The notes: generated from the sequence alone by a model not told the origin. 64,000 nt of DNA from Perkinsela sp. pyNocScin1 (GCA_964019655.1 CAXHTR010000007.1:1-64000), one strand, 5' to 3'. Shown: positions 20,573 to 30,569, numbered from the stretch's first letter. Made by a program: numbers and translations.

Positions 20573-21718
20573 TCACCGTGCGAACTTATGCGAGCCAGTA
20601 CTATGGCCATCATGTTTTTCGCTAATAAGGCTTTCGTCTGACTGGGAGTAGGCGCTCTTCTTGCGATTTATCATGCGATGGACCTTGACAGGGTCACTTG
20701 TCATATTGACATTGCAAAGTAGGGCATTTGTCTTACCGTCAGAAATCATGACGCAGCGATCATCATCGAAATCATACAGATGTACGCCAAAGTGCGTTTC
20801 TTCGCCCTGGTTGAGCCAGTATGGGCTACATGATTGCTTGGACCGTGCAGCTGCTATGAAGAGCTTTGACGCTATTGGCTCATAGTAAGGATTGAGCGTC
20901 ACTGCATTTCGAGGCTGAATAGTATTTTGATATCCAAGGCGGGCGACAAGACCAGGGTCACTTGTCTGGTCTGCATTGTACATATCGCTTACTTCACTGC
21001 CATATTGAAGCACTGTTGGCATTTCATTTTCTAGTATGGGAATGGCGAAGCGGCTCGCCATTCGCTTTGTTATCCAAAATTTAGATGTGTATCCCTTTTC
21101 CAAGTTCTGCTTTAGTAGCCGGATTCCTTCCTTATCACGATAACTTGATCCTGATTGCACTGATCGTGGCCATTTTCCTTGGATTTTTTCGATAACAGTC
21201 TTATCCACTATTGCTGAAGTATCAAAATAAACTTCTGTCCGCTGTGGGAACTTAGACAGAGGATCAAAATGCTCGAATTGAACGGGAGAAGAGGAACTAT
21301 ACTTGATTTCAAGCATATCGAGATGGTTTTTCGTAATCCAAACGTTAGTCGATTGTGAATCCAAGCTGCGGAAAAGGACCTTCCGGAGGCTATCAAAAGC
21401 TAGCTGGCCTGTCAGAAGAAATTTCGGGTATAGGTGCCCCACGTGACTATCAAGCTGATTGTAGGAATCAGTTTGGTCAATATTGTATAGCATGGATTCA
21501 GCCGAAAGTACATGGCCTTTGTTTTTCTGATCAGGTAGAATATTTATTCCTAGAGATTTGGCCACCTTGTCTACTATCCACCAACGGGATTTGAAGTTAT
21601 AGGAAAGGAGCTTTTCTTGTAAGTTAAAAGAAAACGGGTGAGCAGTAAGCGCAGAGGCTGCGGGTATGGAGTCTTTAAGAAGAGAATTGCTATGCAGTAA
21701 TTTCCGAACGTACGCCAT
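20573..21718 (-). CDS. unknown protein with internal duplication
   Basis: A 381-residue protein starts at ATG 21718. Codon use is more AT-rich than in most neighbours. A motif recurs: SRWWIVDKVAKSLGINI (44-60), STNVWITKNHLDMLEIKY (123-140) and SKFWITKRMASRFAIPI (212-228). The first and last are followed at similar distance by LYNIDQT and MYNADQT. So the protein consists of diverged repeats built around W-I-(V/T) and YNxDQT. The basic N-terminus could target mitochondria. No family is recognised with confidence. Confidence 0.75.
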   Translation of the reverse strand: MAYVRKLLHSNSLLKDSIPAASALTAHPFSFNLQEKLLSYNFKSRWWIVDKVAKSLGINILPDQKNKGHVLSAESMLYNIDQTDSYNQLDSHVGHLYPKFLLTGQLAFDSLRKVLFRSLDSQSTNVWITKNHLDMLEIKYSSSSPVQFEHFDPLSKFPQRTEVYFDTSAIVDKTVIEKIQGKWPRSVQSGSSYRDKEGIRLLKQNLEKGYTSKFWITKRMASRFAIPILENEMPTVLQYGSEVSDMYNADQTSDPGLVARLGYQNTIQPRNAVTLNPYYEPIASKLFIAAARSKQSCSPYWLNQGEETHFGVHLYDFDDDRCVMISDGKTNALLCNVNMTSDPVKVHRMINRKKSAYSQSDESLISEKHDGHSTGSHKFAR

Positions 21719-22268
21719 ATAATATAAAGTATCAACTCAATTGAAAGGCATGTGAGTATACGAACGTGATTCGTAAAACTAAAGTTTCGGCAAAGTCAAT
21801 AGGACCTTATTTTACCTTTTATAATGTACGCCGGAGCTTGCTCTATGCGTCCTCAGAACTGAGTGCACTTGGAAAATAATCATGGGAATCATGCACCTTT
21901 GAAAATTTTTTCTAATGCTAGGAGCCTTAGAGTATTACCTGACGCCACTGCTACCTTTCTGTCAGGAAATCTGAAGATAGTAAGATAAATCGAATTTCAA
22001 ATTTGTCGCAAATATAGCTACGAAAACGATTTGATATCTGCTTTCCGAATGATCTCTTCTACCTCTAAATGTAATAGCATTTGCGTTTGCTCCTCCGGAA
22101 CTAAATAAACTTTATATCCCGCTTTAGACCAAAATCAGTGCGAAATCGCTCGTTCTATGGATATATGAATGGAAATACCTAATACATCAATCATTTGCTT
22201 TTAGCTAAATTATCTATGCCCCATTGATGATAAGTCGAACGTGAAAAAGCTCATAGTTGATAGCGCAA
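21719..22268. other. divergent strand-switch spacer
   Basis: 550 bp of AT-rich DNA between a minus-strand and a plus-strand gene. In a kinetoplastid-like genome such a switch would be a candidate transcription start zone, but no motif is seen. Confidence 0.4.
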
Positions 22269-23210
22269 ATGCGAAGAGCAGTAAAAAATTATTATTGTGC
22301 TTCGAACAATTATGCACGGCAAGACAGTATCTATGATGCAACCCCGAGATCGGTCATTAATTCGTTTGCAGTTCTAATGCAAGAGCGAAAAGCCGTCGAT
22401 GGAGAAAGAAAAGTAGATAAATGCAGTAGTTTATTCGCCAGCATTGAAAAAAAGACGGGTGCACATAGTGCAATAACGAAGCTATTCTCAGCCTTGACGA
22501 AATATACAGATGACATTCATGAGAAGAAAAGGCCCTCTGTAGAATATTCCAGAACGATGAATCATCGAAGCATTGAAGAAATACAAGCGGCAGCCCAAAT
22601 GCTACTTCTAACTAGTACAGATGATTTGTGCTCGAATGCATTGTACCCTGAGAGTATTGATTCTGTAAGAATGATTATTGGCGTTGAATATGTAGATGAC
22701 TTTGTCAATACTTGGCAAACTTGGGATCAGTGGTGGAGAGATGCTGAGTATGATTTAGCATCAGAGAGTCTCCTCGATGGATGTTCTTCATACTATACAT
22801 ACCGCAGCCCTATCGAAGCTTACGTTTCTCGTTACGAGCGTCCAATAATGTCCAGATGTACTGACTCGGTTGTTAGTAAAATAAAGTCAGACTATTACCT
22901 TTCTCCATCTAGTGCATTCTTGGACAGAACTGCCCATCGTGAGAAAGTAAAAGAAATGAATAAGCATCAAGAGCGGAACTTATGCCTGAGAAGACTTGCT
23001 TTAGAACGAATGAAAGGTGAATTTATTAATTGCATGCCACCACAGCCCAACAAGAATGAACAGAGTCAGGTAGACACTAAGTCAAGTGCACAAGCGACTA
23101 AATCCCATCAGCAGAAAGATGGCTTAAGTGCTCCCGAGGTTGATGAATTAATGAAGCATTTTTTCAATAGCTGCATGGAAAAGCTTCAGAAGTCTCCAGC
23201 CAAGACATAA
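22269..23210 (+). CDS. hypothetical protein, AT-rich gene
   Basis: A 313-residue protein starts at ATG 22269 (MRRAVKNYYCASNNY). The frame could be read 4 codons further upstream only with a TTG start. It is mostly helical and charged, with a Trp-rich spot (NTWQTWDQWWRD) and a low-complexity Gln/Ser/Lys segment near residue 260. No membrane segment or known domain is seen. Base and codon use match the divergent gene at 20573-21718 and differ from the GC-rich block further on. Confidence 0.7.
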   Translation: MRRAVKNYYCASNNYARQDSIYDATPRSVINSFAVLMQERKAVDGERKVDKCSSLFASIEKKTGAHSAITKLFSALTKYTDDIHEKKRPSVEYSRTMNHRSIEEIQAAAQMLLLTSTDDLCSNALYPESIDSVRMIIGVEYVDDFVNTWQTWDQWWRDAEYDLASESLLDGCSSYYTYRSPIEAYVSRYERPIMSRCTDSVVSKIKSDYYLSPSSAFLDRTAHREKVKEMNKHQERNLCLRRLALERMKGEFINCMPPQPNKNEQSQVDTKSSAQATKSHQQKDGLSAPEVDELMKHFFNSCMEKLQKSPAKT

Positions 23211-23356
23211 TGTTATTCAGACAACTCTAGCGTTGCCAATCTCCAAGTGTATTGTTAGTAGTATATGCATCCCAGAGGCTTATATCTCTATCGTAGCATT
23301 TAATTTTAAAAATGCCCGTCGCCCTTGAAGCATACAGTAACTCTCTTTAAACCCGA

Positions 23357-26119
23357 ATGGCTAAGCTATGGCTTATATCCGTCATAGTCTCAATATTTTT
23401 GCTCAGTGCACGAGAAAATGCAGCTCAAAGTAGTACCAGTATACGCTTTCTCGTTAGCAGTATATATGATACAAAGATTGCTGAGGTACAGCAGCTCACC
23501 ATGGTTAGTGAGCCAGCGATAAGAAGTGCGAGGAGTGGGCTATCGCCAGCAAATGGGTTCTTTTCTATCTTCATCGTGGATGAGTCTTCATCGAGTTACT
23601 TTACGAACGCTGATCCAATAGTCAAAATCAGAGACATGATCAAGGCTATCGAGGGGGATGTCCTTGTCTTTGGCTCTCCATTGCTCCTCGAAAGGTGTGT
23701 ATCGGCGGATTATGATGAAGTGAAATCCACGCCAGTCGCTCTCGTATACCTCGACACAAAGAGTCCGCACTTTCATTCTCCACCGACAGCGCATTCATGG
23801 TATATCAAAGAAGTCGGCTCAGCAACTATTCTCTTCTTGGCGATGAGCGATGTGCTCAGCCCACACTCGGTGATAAAATCCATCTATGCATTCGTCGACA
23901 ATCAGCTACAGGAGATCCAGTCCATACACCACCCAACCATCACTGTGTTCATGTACTTATCAGCTGACCGTACTTCGAAGCCAGTGCGCATTGACTCCCC
24001 GCTTGTCGATGTCTTCATTACTAGATCGGCACAAGCAAACGCTACAGAGCGACATGCGTGTGAATACACAGCCAACGTCGCCGTTCCATCAGGAAATCGC
24101 ATGCTGAATGTCTTTGATCTGGAACTAGCGACGAACACAATCATATCTTGCCGGTCTATCGACCATATGCGCAGTGACGACTTAGTACCTTGGCAGCCCC
24201 CTCCTTCACTGCTCTCTTCGATAGCAGAAGACAATGCAAAGGCTTCTATGGCTGAGAATATCCCTATTGTAACGTTTCCGTACCGCCCAACGAGGACGAC
24301 CACAGCTCAGCTTTTTGCAGAAGCGCTTCGCCAACATTCAGCGCCACAGGCTGACTTCGCTCTGCTTTTTATGGAGCACATTCAAGCAAAGCTGCCACAA
24401 AACACCACGGTCAGTGCTATATGGGAATCATATGACGGCCCGCACGCCCTCTGTCTCATCGAAGCGTATGGTGCTGACATCTGGGCGTTTCTCGCAAAGC
24501 AGCTGGCTCAGCAGCCTTTCCGGGCCAGTGGCCTCAAAATATGGCGCACAACAAGGGGCCAAATTGTTAATATAACTGTCTGCAGGGATGCAGGAGAGTG
24601 GAAGCAGCTCGCGCGGAGCGATCGTCTTCATTTTGTGATGCCCTCGCCCGACTGTGAAGGCTTAGTGCGCGGCGACCACACAACTTCGCATACGTTTTCT
24701 TTCTCACCCGCCGCTGCGCTGTACACGTGGATCGCAAGGGCTGCAAGCCCAACCGCCCCGCTTGAGGACTGCATGCGAACTGTACCGAACGGCGAGCCCT
24801 TCTGCCTCCCCCCTATTTCGTCTGCGAACTGCACAATCAACACCCGCTGGGTCGACAGCCGTCAGGAGTGCGTTCCGTGCCCACAAGGCTTCCACCAGCC
24901 CCTCCCTGGCATGGAGCACTGCGTTCGGATGCGCTTCCCCTTCCTCGACAGTCCTACCTTCATGCGCATCGCCGCCCACGCCCTTGTGCTCTTTGCGCTA
25001 GCAATGTGTATCTCAGCGATCGCTTTCTACCAGTGCCGGCTCAGCGCGAGGATCGAGGCGACGAAGACGAGCCACAGAGCACTTGAAGTAGCGCTCGAAA
25101 AAATTGCATCGCTTCACACAATTCACTCGCCAGAGGCGTTCTATGCGGACATGCCGGAGGTTGATGGGCTCCGGGCCCTCGCCGAGCAGTTCACTCGTGC
25201 CTTCAAGAGCTTGCCACACGGGGCACAGCGGGCTGCACTGCGCGCGTACAGCAGCCCAGCGACAATAACAGAAATGGCTGTGACGCTTCCACCGGTGGCC
25301 AAGGAGCAGTGCTTGGTCAATATCGCATTTTTTAGTGAAGATGACGTGCGCTGCCCCCTCACCGACTTTGATGAAATCCGTAAAGCCATCGAAGAAGAGT
25401 TGGTACATATTGCAGAGGCCCACAATGGCGTTGTCTTCTGCCAGAGCGCCACGACTGTGTCCGTCGCCATCGACGAGGGGGATCGAAGGTACGGCCTCGC
25501 AGACACTGCGCGCCTCTGCGCGTTCGCTGTGCTGCAGATGCTCCGCGCACACGCCACGATGCTGAACAACAAAAAGGTGCTTTGGCTCATTGTCGTCGAT
25601 AAGGGCGAGGCGGCCGCGGGTATAGCCGAGGGCGGTGGGCGCAAGCTCTTTGCTGTTGTCGGGCCGCTCATCGACCGCGCGAAAAGCCTCCGCGGTCTTT
25701 GCCTCCACCACGCGGGAAAGGTCCTATGGACGGCTGCGCTGCGGTGCGAAGTCACTGGCTTGGCGTTCGCGCGCAAGGTCATGCGCGCAGCGCTGCGAGA
25801 CGGCGAGACAGTCGATATCTATGAGATGCTCGAACACCTGGATTTCATGCCCCTGGATGACTTCGACGAGGGTGTGGAGCGTTTACTCGATGAGGACTTT
25901 GCAGGGGCTGAGCGGGCCCTCGAGCGCTACATCAGTGGCAATCGAATCGCACCACAGGACAGGCTCTGCCTCGACCTGCTGCAGATGTCGAGGGACAAGA
26001 TGCCCATGGTGGTGGACCTTCCGCAGACGGAATTTAAAGTAAGCCTGAGTGAAGGAGCCAAAGACATAGATGTGGACACAGGCGTGGTGAAATTTAGTTG
26101 CACAGTGCAGATCCTATGA
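23357..26119 (+). CDS. one-pass membrane protein with degenerate cyclase-like domain
   Basis: A 920-residue protein. Residues 1-23 form a signal peptide. A roughly 510-residue outer domain ends in a Cys-rich stretch (about 468-530, with ECVPCPQGFHQ), followed by one membrane helix (about 535-558). Inside, residues about 640-830 resemble a class III nucleotide cyclase: a strand at IAFFSEDD and GRKLFAVVGPLIDRAKSL in the VGDxVNxAxRL position. The layout matches kinetoplastid receptor adenylate cyclases. However, the metal-binding Asp and transition-state Asn/Arg positions are not conserved (Ser/Glu, Gln-Ser, Asp, Lys). It may be a pseudo-enzyme, a dimer partner or a nucleotide sensor. Confidence 0.72.
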   Translation: MAKLWLISVIVSIFLLSARENAAQSSTSIRFLVSSIYDTKIAEVQQLTMVSEPAIRSARSGLSPANGFFSIFIVDESSSSYFTNADPIVKIRDMIKAIEGDVLVFGSPLLLERCVSADYDEVKSTPVALVYLDTKSPHFHSPPTAHSWYIKEVGSATILFLAMSDVLSPHSVIKSIYAFVDNQLQEIQSIHHPTITVFMYLSADRTSKPVRIDSPLVDVFITRSAQANATERHACEYTANVAVPSGNRMLNVFDLELATNTIISCRSIDHMRSDDLVPWQPPPSLLSSIAEDNAKASMAENIPIVTFPYRPTRTTTAQLFAEALRQHSAPQADFALLFMEHIQAKLPQNTTVSAIWESYDGPHALCLIEAYGADIWAFLAKQLAQQPFRASGLKIWRTTRGQIVNITVCRDAGEWKQLARSDRLHFVMPSPDCEGLVRGDHTTSHTFSFSPAAALYTWIARAASPTAPLEDCMRTVPNGEPFCLPPISSANCTINTRWVDSRQECVPCPQGFHQPLPGMEHCVRMRFPFLDSPTFMRIAAHALVLFALAMCISAIAFYQCRLSARIEATKTSHRALEVALEKIASLHTIHSPEAFYADMPEVDGLRALAEQFTRAFKSLPHGAQRAALRAYSSPATITEMAVTLPPVAKEQCLVNIAFFSEDDVRCPLTDFDEIRKAIEEELVHIAEAHNGVVFCQSATTVSVAIDEGDRRYGLADTARLCAFAVLQMLRAHATMLNNKKVLWLIVVDKGEAAAGIAEGGGRKLFAVVGPLIDRAKSLRGLCLHHAGKVLWTAALRCEVTGLAFARKVMRAALRDGETVDIYEMLEHLDFMPLDDFDEGVERLLDEDFAGAERALERYISGNRIAPQDRLCLDLLQMSRDKMPMVVDLPQTEFKVSLSEGAKDIDVDTGVVKFSCTVQIL

Positions 26120-26242
26120 TTCGAAGACGAACGAGGAATTTTATCCATAGCGCGGGCTAAAGAAATTTTTCCTATTTTGAAGCCTTTATACGATTCAATG
26201 CCTGTTGAGCGTAGTGCAGCGTCGCATGCACGCAGGGTTTGA

Positions 26243-26321
26243 AAAGCAGTGACTCAAGGGTGGGATCACAGGAACACAACGTGCGTACTATTCCTATAGT
26301 TCTCGAATCCACACTGCAAGA
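26243..26321. repeat. dispersed repeat, copy 1
   Basis: A 79-bp sequence starting AAAGCAGTGACTCAAGGG and ending CGAATCCACACTGCAAGA. Its inner ends GCAGTG and CACTGC are complementary. The interior has GGGTGGGATCACAGG and TATAGTTCTCGAATCC, a little like tRNA internal promoter boxes, but no cloverleaf folds. Confidence 0.6.
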
Positions 26322-26890
26322 TGCGTATACCACGCTACTAGAAGTGAATAGGTGCTCAGGAGTGGAGAGACAAGTCATTCCGCGTCAAAGATTGACTATC
26401 GAGTGGCATGAACCTTCTATCCCCCCTTAGTGTCTCTCACGAGACTACAAACGCTAGGTGACACGCCCTGCACGCAGCTACCACAGTGCTGTATTGCACA
26501 AAGTTGCCACCGAGAGCATTCACCACTTTTCGCTCTTTTCATTTTCCATCCTGATGAGCCATCTGAGATCTTTCCCTGCTTATCTGACAGCAGATGATCA
26601 TACGTCTCATTCTTCGGTCTGAAACTTTTGTTCCATTTCTGCAGTCATTCATCTTCCCACATGATTACTTCTCATCTCCCACCTACTGAGGGGCCGCTCG
26701 TGCAAAGAGCGGTCGCATGCGTTCAGGTGATGGCATTGAATGACTTTCCCTTTACCTTTTTCAGAATATGTGAGCATCGTTTCCGACATGATGATATTTC
26801 CTTTCCAACACCATTGAGTGTGCATGAAACGAATAATCAACATCACCTTTCGACTGAAGCTTGAATACATCTCTGGGACGGAATGGACAC

Positions 26891-26970
26891 AAAGCAGTGA
26901 CTTAAGGGTGGGATCACAGGAGCACAATGTGCAGTTCAATTCCTATAGTTCTCGAATCCACACTGCGAGA
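26891..26970. repeat. dispersed repeat, copy 2
   Basis: An 80-bp near-identical copy of 26243-26321 in the same orientation, about 650 bp away. Differences are concentrated in the middle (GTGCAGTTCAATTCC against GTGCGTACTATTCC). The GCAGTG...CACTGC ends are conserved. Confidence 0.6.
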
Positions 26971-27150
26971 CACTTTATTCCTATGCATGAGGAAATGTAA
27001 CTTTGAGGAGCCTTGCAGTTAAGAAAGTTTGTTCTTCATCACATCACGAAACACTACGCATTTCAGAGTCTCAGGGGTACTTTTCATACTCTCGTATTTA
27101 TTTCGCTATATTCCCTCTGCGGCGACCATGCAGGGTTCCCGCCCCCAAAG

Positions 27151-27475
27151 GATGAAATACACATTACGTTGTTTGACACGCAATGATAGCCAACATGAGT
27201 CAAATTAGCTGAATATTTTCTTTTTGCGATACATCGAAAGTTTTCCTATTACTTTGTCTGTGCAAAGTAGACTAGCCGATCGCAGTTGCACTTTTCAATA
27301 ACTTTTCACACACCTCCTGCATGATGAAGAACACATTTCTGTGTTTGACCCGCAATGATAGTCAAAATGAGTCAAATTAGCTGAACCTTTGGTCTTTGTG
27401 CCCCAACCCGTAAGCTTTTCTTTCTTATTTCCATGCCATACGTTTTCTTTTCGTCTTCCACTTCCGTAAAATACA
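27151..27475. repeat. diverged tandem duplication of 172 bp
   Basis: The unit starting GATGAAATACACATTACG at 27151 is repeated from 27323. A 63-bp core is clearly shared, including GCAATGATAGCCAACATGAG and CAAATTAGCTGAA. After the core the two copies decay but keep a pyrimidine-rich end. The second copy leads directly into the gene at 27476, so the duplicated piece may include its 5' regulatory region. Confidence 0.55.
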
Positions 27476-27937
27476 ATGCTCTTTGCGAATAGCGTTCTCC
27501 GGAAGGCCGCTGCTGTCAACACCACCGACAAGCTACCCTTCCTCCACAAGCTCCTCATCGGCGAGGCCACGTTCAAAGACAAGGTGCCCGTTCGCTACAG
27601 CCACGTCGAGAAGGTCTTCGGCAGCACGTGGCAGGCTGAGCTCTCCGATTGGGCCGCCACAAACCTCGACGCAGAGGCCCGCAGCGTGCTCCAGCGGCAG
27701 ATCAACCGCCTGCATCTCACGCGTTACACCACCCGCGAGCTCGCACAGTACCTCGCGAAGGGTGGTGTCCGGAACCTCGAGAAGAACGCCGAGGCCGCTC
27801 AGCTCGCCGACGCGCGCGCCTACCTCGCCGCGAGGGGCGAGGAGGCCACCCGCGAGATGATCGAGGCCGAGGCGAAGCTCGCGAACTGGCCAAAGGCGAT
27901 GACCGAAAAGTTTATCAAAAAAGTGCTCAAGGCGTAA
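27476..27937 (+). CDS. small helical, probably mitochondrial protein
   Basis: A 153-residue protein starts at ATG 27476. The N-terminus MLFANSVLRKAAAVN has a short presequence-like character. The rest is strongly helical and charged (ARSVLQRQINRL, RELAQYLAKGG, ATREMIEAEAKLANW), with no membrane segment. GC-rich codon use supports a real gene. It could be a lineage-specific respiratory-complex or ATP-synthase-associated subunit, but I cannot assign it. The WD40 gene follows 94 bases later on the same strand. Confidence 0.72.
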   Translation: MLFANSVLRKAAAVNTTDKLPFLHKLLIGEATFKDKVPVRYSHVEKVFGSTWQAELSDWAATNLDAEARSVLQRQINRLHLTRYTTRELAQYLAKGGVRNLEKNAEAAQLADARAYLAARGEEATREMIEAEAKLANWPKAMTEKFIKKVLKA

Positions 27938-28031
27938 GTATTGACTCCCGTGACAGCTGTTTTCTCTGTTTTCGGCGTTTTCGCCTGCACTTGTACGTTT
28001 TCCCTTCTCTGTCGTATTCTTCTGCTCTATC

Positions 28032-29780
28032 ATGCACCTCCTTGCCATTTCGACGTCGCAGCAGAAGTGCTTCCACATCGACACGGCCGAGAACGCATCG
28101 ACAGCTCTGTCGCTCCCCAAGCCCATCGCGAACGCCCTGCGGGAGCGCAAGCGCCCAGGCGCCCGCACAGAGAAGAAAGGGAGAAAGTGCATCGCCTACG
28201 CTCGCGCGCACGACTGCCTCGTCACGACAGTCGACGTCCCGTCGCGGGTGCACTTCCACCAGAACTTCTCCAAAAATTTCACTCGGCTACGCGTCGACGC
28301 CACACCGTCACAGCAGGTATCAGCGAATTTCAAGGATGTTGTTGCCGAGGGCAAGGCAGAGCGCCGCCAGCGGCTGAAGCGCGAGCGCCTCGAGCGGCGG
28401 GGCCGGGCGCTTGAGAACACCGAGCCGCACACCGTCGAAGCGCAGGCACCGGAGGACGTCACAGCGCTCTGCCTCATGCCCAGTGCCACGTACAGCCTGA
28501 CCGCTGGGTCCCACGGCGGGCTCGCCGTGTGGGACGTGCCGAGCGGGGCCCTGCGCTCCCACACGCCGCTGATGCACATCGGCGCGATCGCCACGCTGAG
28601 CGTCAGCGACGACCAGCGCCGGCTCCTCACCAGTGGGGCTGACGAGTTCGTACGCCTCTGGGACTTGGAAGAACTCTGTCGGCGGTCGGGTGACGCAGCG
28701 AATCGCCCAAAGCCGCTGGCGGAGTTTCTTTTCCCAAAGGTACGAATCACGCAGCTGCGCTTTTTCCCGATGTCGCCTGAACTCGCCCTGTGCGCGTCGG
28801 CCGACGGCTTTCTCCGCTTTCTGCGCCTGCCGACGGGCGCAATTTTCTTCGAAAAACAGTTCGGCGAGGCACTCAGGGAGGTGGGCTTCTCGCCGTGCGC
28901 ACAGTACGCCATCGTCTCGACCGCCTCGGCGAAGCTCATCGCTGTCCGGGTGACCCCTGTGGAAACCCGCGAGCGCATCCGAGCCCACCTCGAGCGACCG
29001 CTCACGACGCCGTACGTCCCACCAGCCGATCCATTCCTCGCGACGGCTGACGACACAGTGCGGATGGCACTCCGAGACTCGCAACGCGCGTGGGCCCATC
29101 TCCAAGAGAGCGAGTTCATTTCCAAGCCGCCGGTCGTACAGCTGGACGGGACCAGCGCGCCGCCGGGTGCGCTGTATGCAGATTTCGCGCACAATTGCGT
29201 TGGGGTGCTGGACGCAGCCGGGGCTGTGAAGCACTGGGACCTCCGGGCCGCGTTCGAGCGGCTGCGTGGCGGTGAAGACGCGGGTTGTGCTAGCAGCGCT
29301 GAATGCGTTATTCATCCGCTGCAGAGCGCATTGCCAGCGATAGCGGGGCCGATCGACTACGCCTGCGCCCTCGGCAGCTCGTTTATCCCCCCAAAGAAGC
29401 GCCAGGCCGCGCCGTCCGCCCCGCTGATGCAGAAAACGCGCAAGGGCATCGACGTCGATGAGGCCTTCAGCCGACCGATCACAATGCCCGCGGCGAAGCA
29501 GGCCTTGCACGAGCAGCGCGCGAGGGCGCGAGCGAGGCTGCCGGTGCCCGAGCCACCGACGATGGAGCCCGAAGACGACGGGTTTGATGCCATACCCGGG
29601 ATGATCCGGCTCGAAAGCGCCGGAAACTTTGGCGAGCGCATCGGGGCGCGGATCGAGCTGCAGAATGCTATCCAAAAGCTCCGGGACGAGATATTCGAGT
29701 GCGAGAAAGTCGCGAACGAGCTGAAAGAGCAGAAGCGAGTGCAGCTGGGCGATGACGTGCCAGTTGGGGCAGAGGCGTAG
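28032..29780 (+). CDS. WD40-repeat protein, possibly Ipi3/WDR18-like
   Basis: A 582-residue protein. WD40 blades are visible around residues 145-310 (LTAGSHGGLAVWDVPSG, LLTSGADEFVRLWDLEEL, LCASADGFLRFLRLPTG) and 375-405 (CVGVLDAAGAVKHWDL). A C-terminal helix (about 540-575, LQNAIQKLRDEIFECEK) could be a coiled coil. Repeats plus a C-terminal helix resemble Ipi3/WDR18, a subunit of the Rix1 pre-60S ribosome complex, but another WD40 family is possible. Residues about 100-140 are very basic. Confidence 0.7.
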   Translation: MHLLAISTSQQKCFHIDTAENASTALSLPKPIANALRERKRPGARTEKKGRKCIAYARAHDCLVTTVDVPSRVHFHQNFSKNFTRLRVDATPSQQVSANFKDVVAEGKAERRQRLKRERLERRGRALENTEPHTVEAQAPEDVTALCLMPSATYSLTAGSHGGLAVWDVPSGALRSHTPLMHIGAIATLSVSDDQRRLLTSGADEFVRLWDLEELCRRSGDAANRPKPLAEFLFPKVRITQLRFFPMSPELALCASADGFLRFLRLPTGAIFFEKQFGEALREVGFSPCAQYAIVSTASAKLIAVRVTPVETRERIRAHLERPLTTPYVPPADPFLATADDTVRMALRDSQRAWAHLQESEFISKPPVVQLDGTSAPPGALYADFAHNCVGVLDAAGAVKHWDLRAAFERLRGGEDAGCASSAECVIHPLQSALPAIAGPIDYACALGSSFIPPKKRQAAPSAPLMQKTRKGIDVDEAFSRPITMPAAKQALHEQRARARARLPVPEPPTMEPEDDGFDAIPGMIRLESAGNFGERIGARIELQNAIQKLRDEIFECEKVANELKEQKRVQLGDDVPVGAEA

Positions 29781-29948
29781 ATTTTTGAGGACTCAAGTCA
29801 CGTTTCAAGTCTGCGTGCGCTGTGGTCACAGGATCAGCGTAGGGCAGTGCAGACCCCGACTCTCTCTCGCTCATGCACTGTCGAGCACTTTTCTCCTCTG
29901 AAAACTCAGTGCTTTCAGTGATTTTTTCCATTTTGTTTATTTTCTGAT

Positions 29949-30569
29949 ATGCCGACCGCACTGCTCCTGCTACCGTTCACCGCCATTCGATTCGCTTTTG
30001 CCGACGAGCCGTCGCCTTCTGGGAGCACTCCGAAGGCGTTCGACTCCACCGCCAACTTCTTCCGCGTGTGGGACGACGTCGCGTACGAGACAGAGAGCAT
30101 CTACGAGTCGCCACCAGACTCCCCGGTGGAGTCCGACATGCCCAACGCGCTGCCTGAGGACGACACAGAGCCCCTCGACCTCCAGAGCCTCTGCCATCAG
30201 TTCCACAACGAGATGGTCGACACTGTCAACAACATCAACCGCCAGACCGGCAACAAGTACGACTTCTCGCCCCCGCCCTCCCCGCCGCACTACGGATCAG
30301 ACCCCGAGGACCTTGAAGACCCCCCTGTTGAAGGTGTAGACGTACCAAAGAAAGGAAAGCCGACGCTCGGGTCCCTCCTCAAAACAGCCGTGCCGTACAT
30401 CATCGGCTTCCTCTTGCTGAACGGCTCCTTCGTGTACTTCTCGGCGACCCCGCAGGGCGTCGTGTTCCTGATGATGCTTTTGTCGATGATGGGCATGGTA
30501 CTCATGCCCGTACTGTACCTTTTACGAAACTACCCCGCTGTGCTCGACTACGTGATGCGGGGAGAGTAA
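29949..30569 (+). CDS. membrane protein with two C-terminal helices
   Basis: A 206-residue protein. Residues 1-18 (MPTALLLLPFTAIRFAFA) look like a signal peptide. Residues about 19-135 are acidic and Pro/Ser-rich (ESPPDSPVESDMP, FSPPPSPPHYGSDPED), probably disordered. Two adjacent hydrophobic helices follow (about 143-160 and 165-190) before a short end. No family is recognised. The hairpin of two helices suggests an ER- or organelle-membrane anchor. Confidence 0.72.
   Translation: MPTALLLLPFTAIRFAFADEPSPSGSTPKAFDSTANFFRVWDDVAYETESIYESPPDSPVESDMPNALPEDDTEPLDLQSLCHQFHNEMVDTVNNINRQTGNKYDFSPPPSPPHYGSDPEDLEDPPVEGVDVPKKGKPTLGSLLKTAVPYIIGFLLLNGSFVYFSATPQGVVFLMMLLSMMGMVLMPVLYLLRNYPAVLDYVMRGE

Larger units (their letters stand above)
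26120..27475. other. 1.35-kb repeat-bearing spacer
   Basis: No gene is supported here. The stretch holds a dispersed 80-bp repeat pair and a 172-bp tandem duplication, listed separately. The rest is AT-rich and unremarkable. Confidence 0.6.

Noticed and set aside
26243-26321. tRNA gene suggested by complementary ends
   Set aside because: The D, anticodon and T arms do not fold; the T-loop motif carries two extra bases.
28320-29675. Minus-strand frame of 451 residues opposite the WD40 gene
   Set aside because: Antisense shadow; the plus-strand frame has recognisable WD40 repeats and the ATG.
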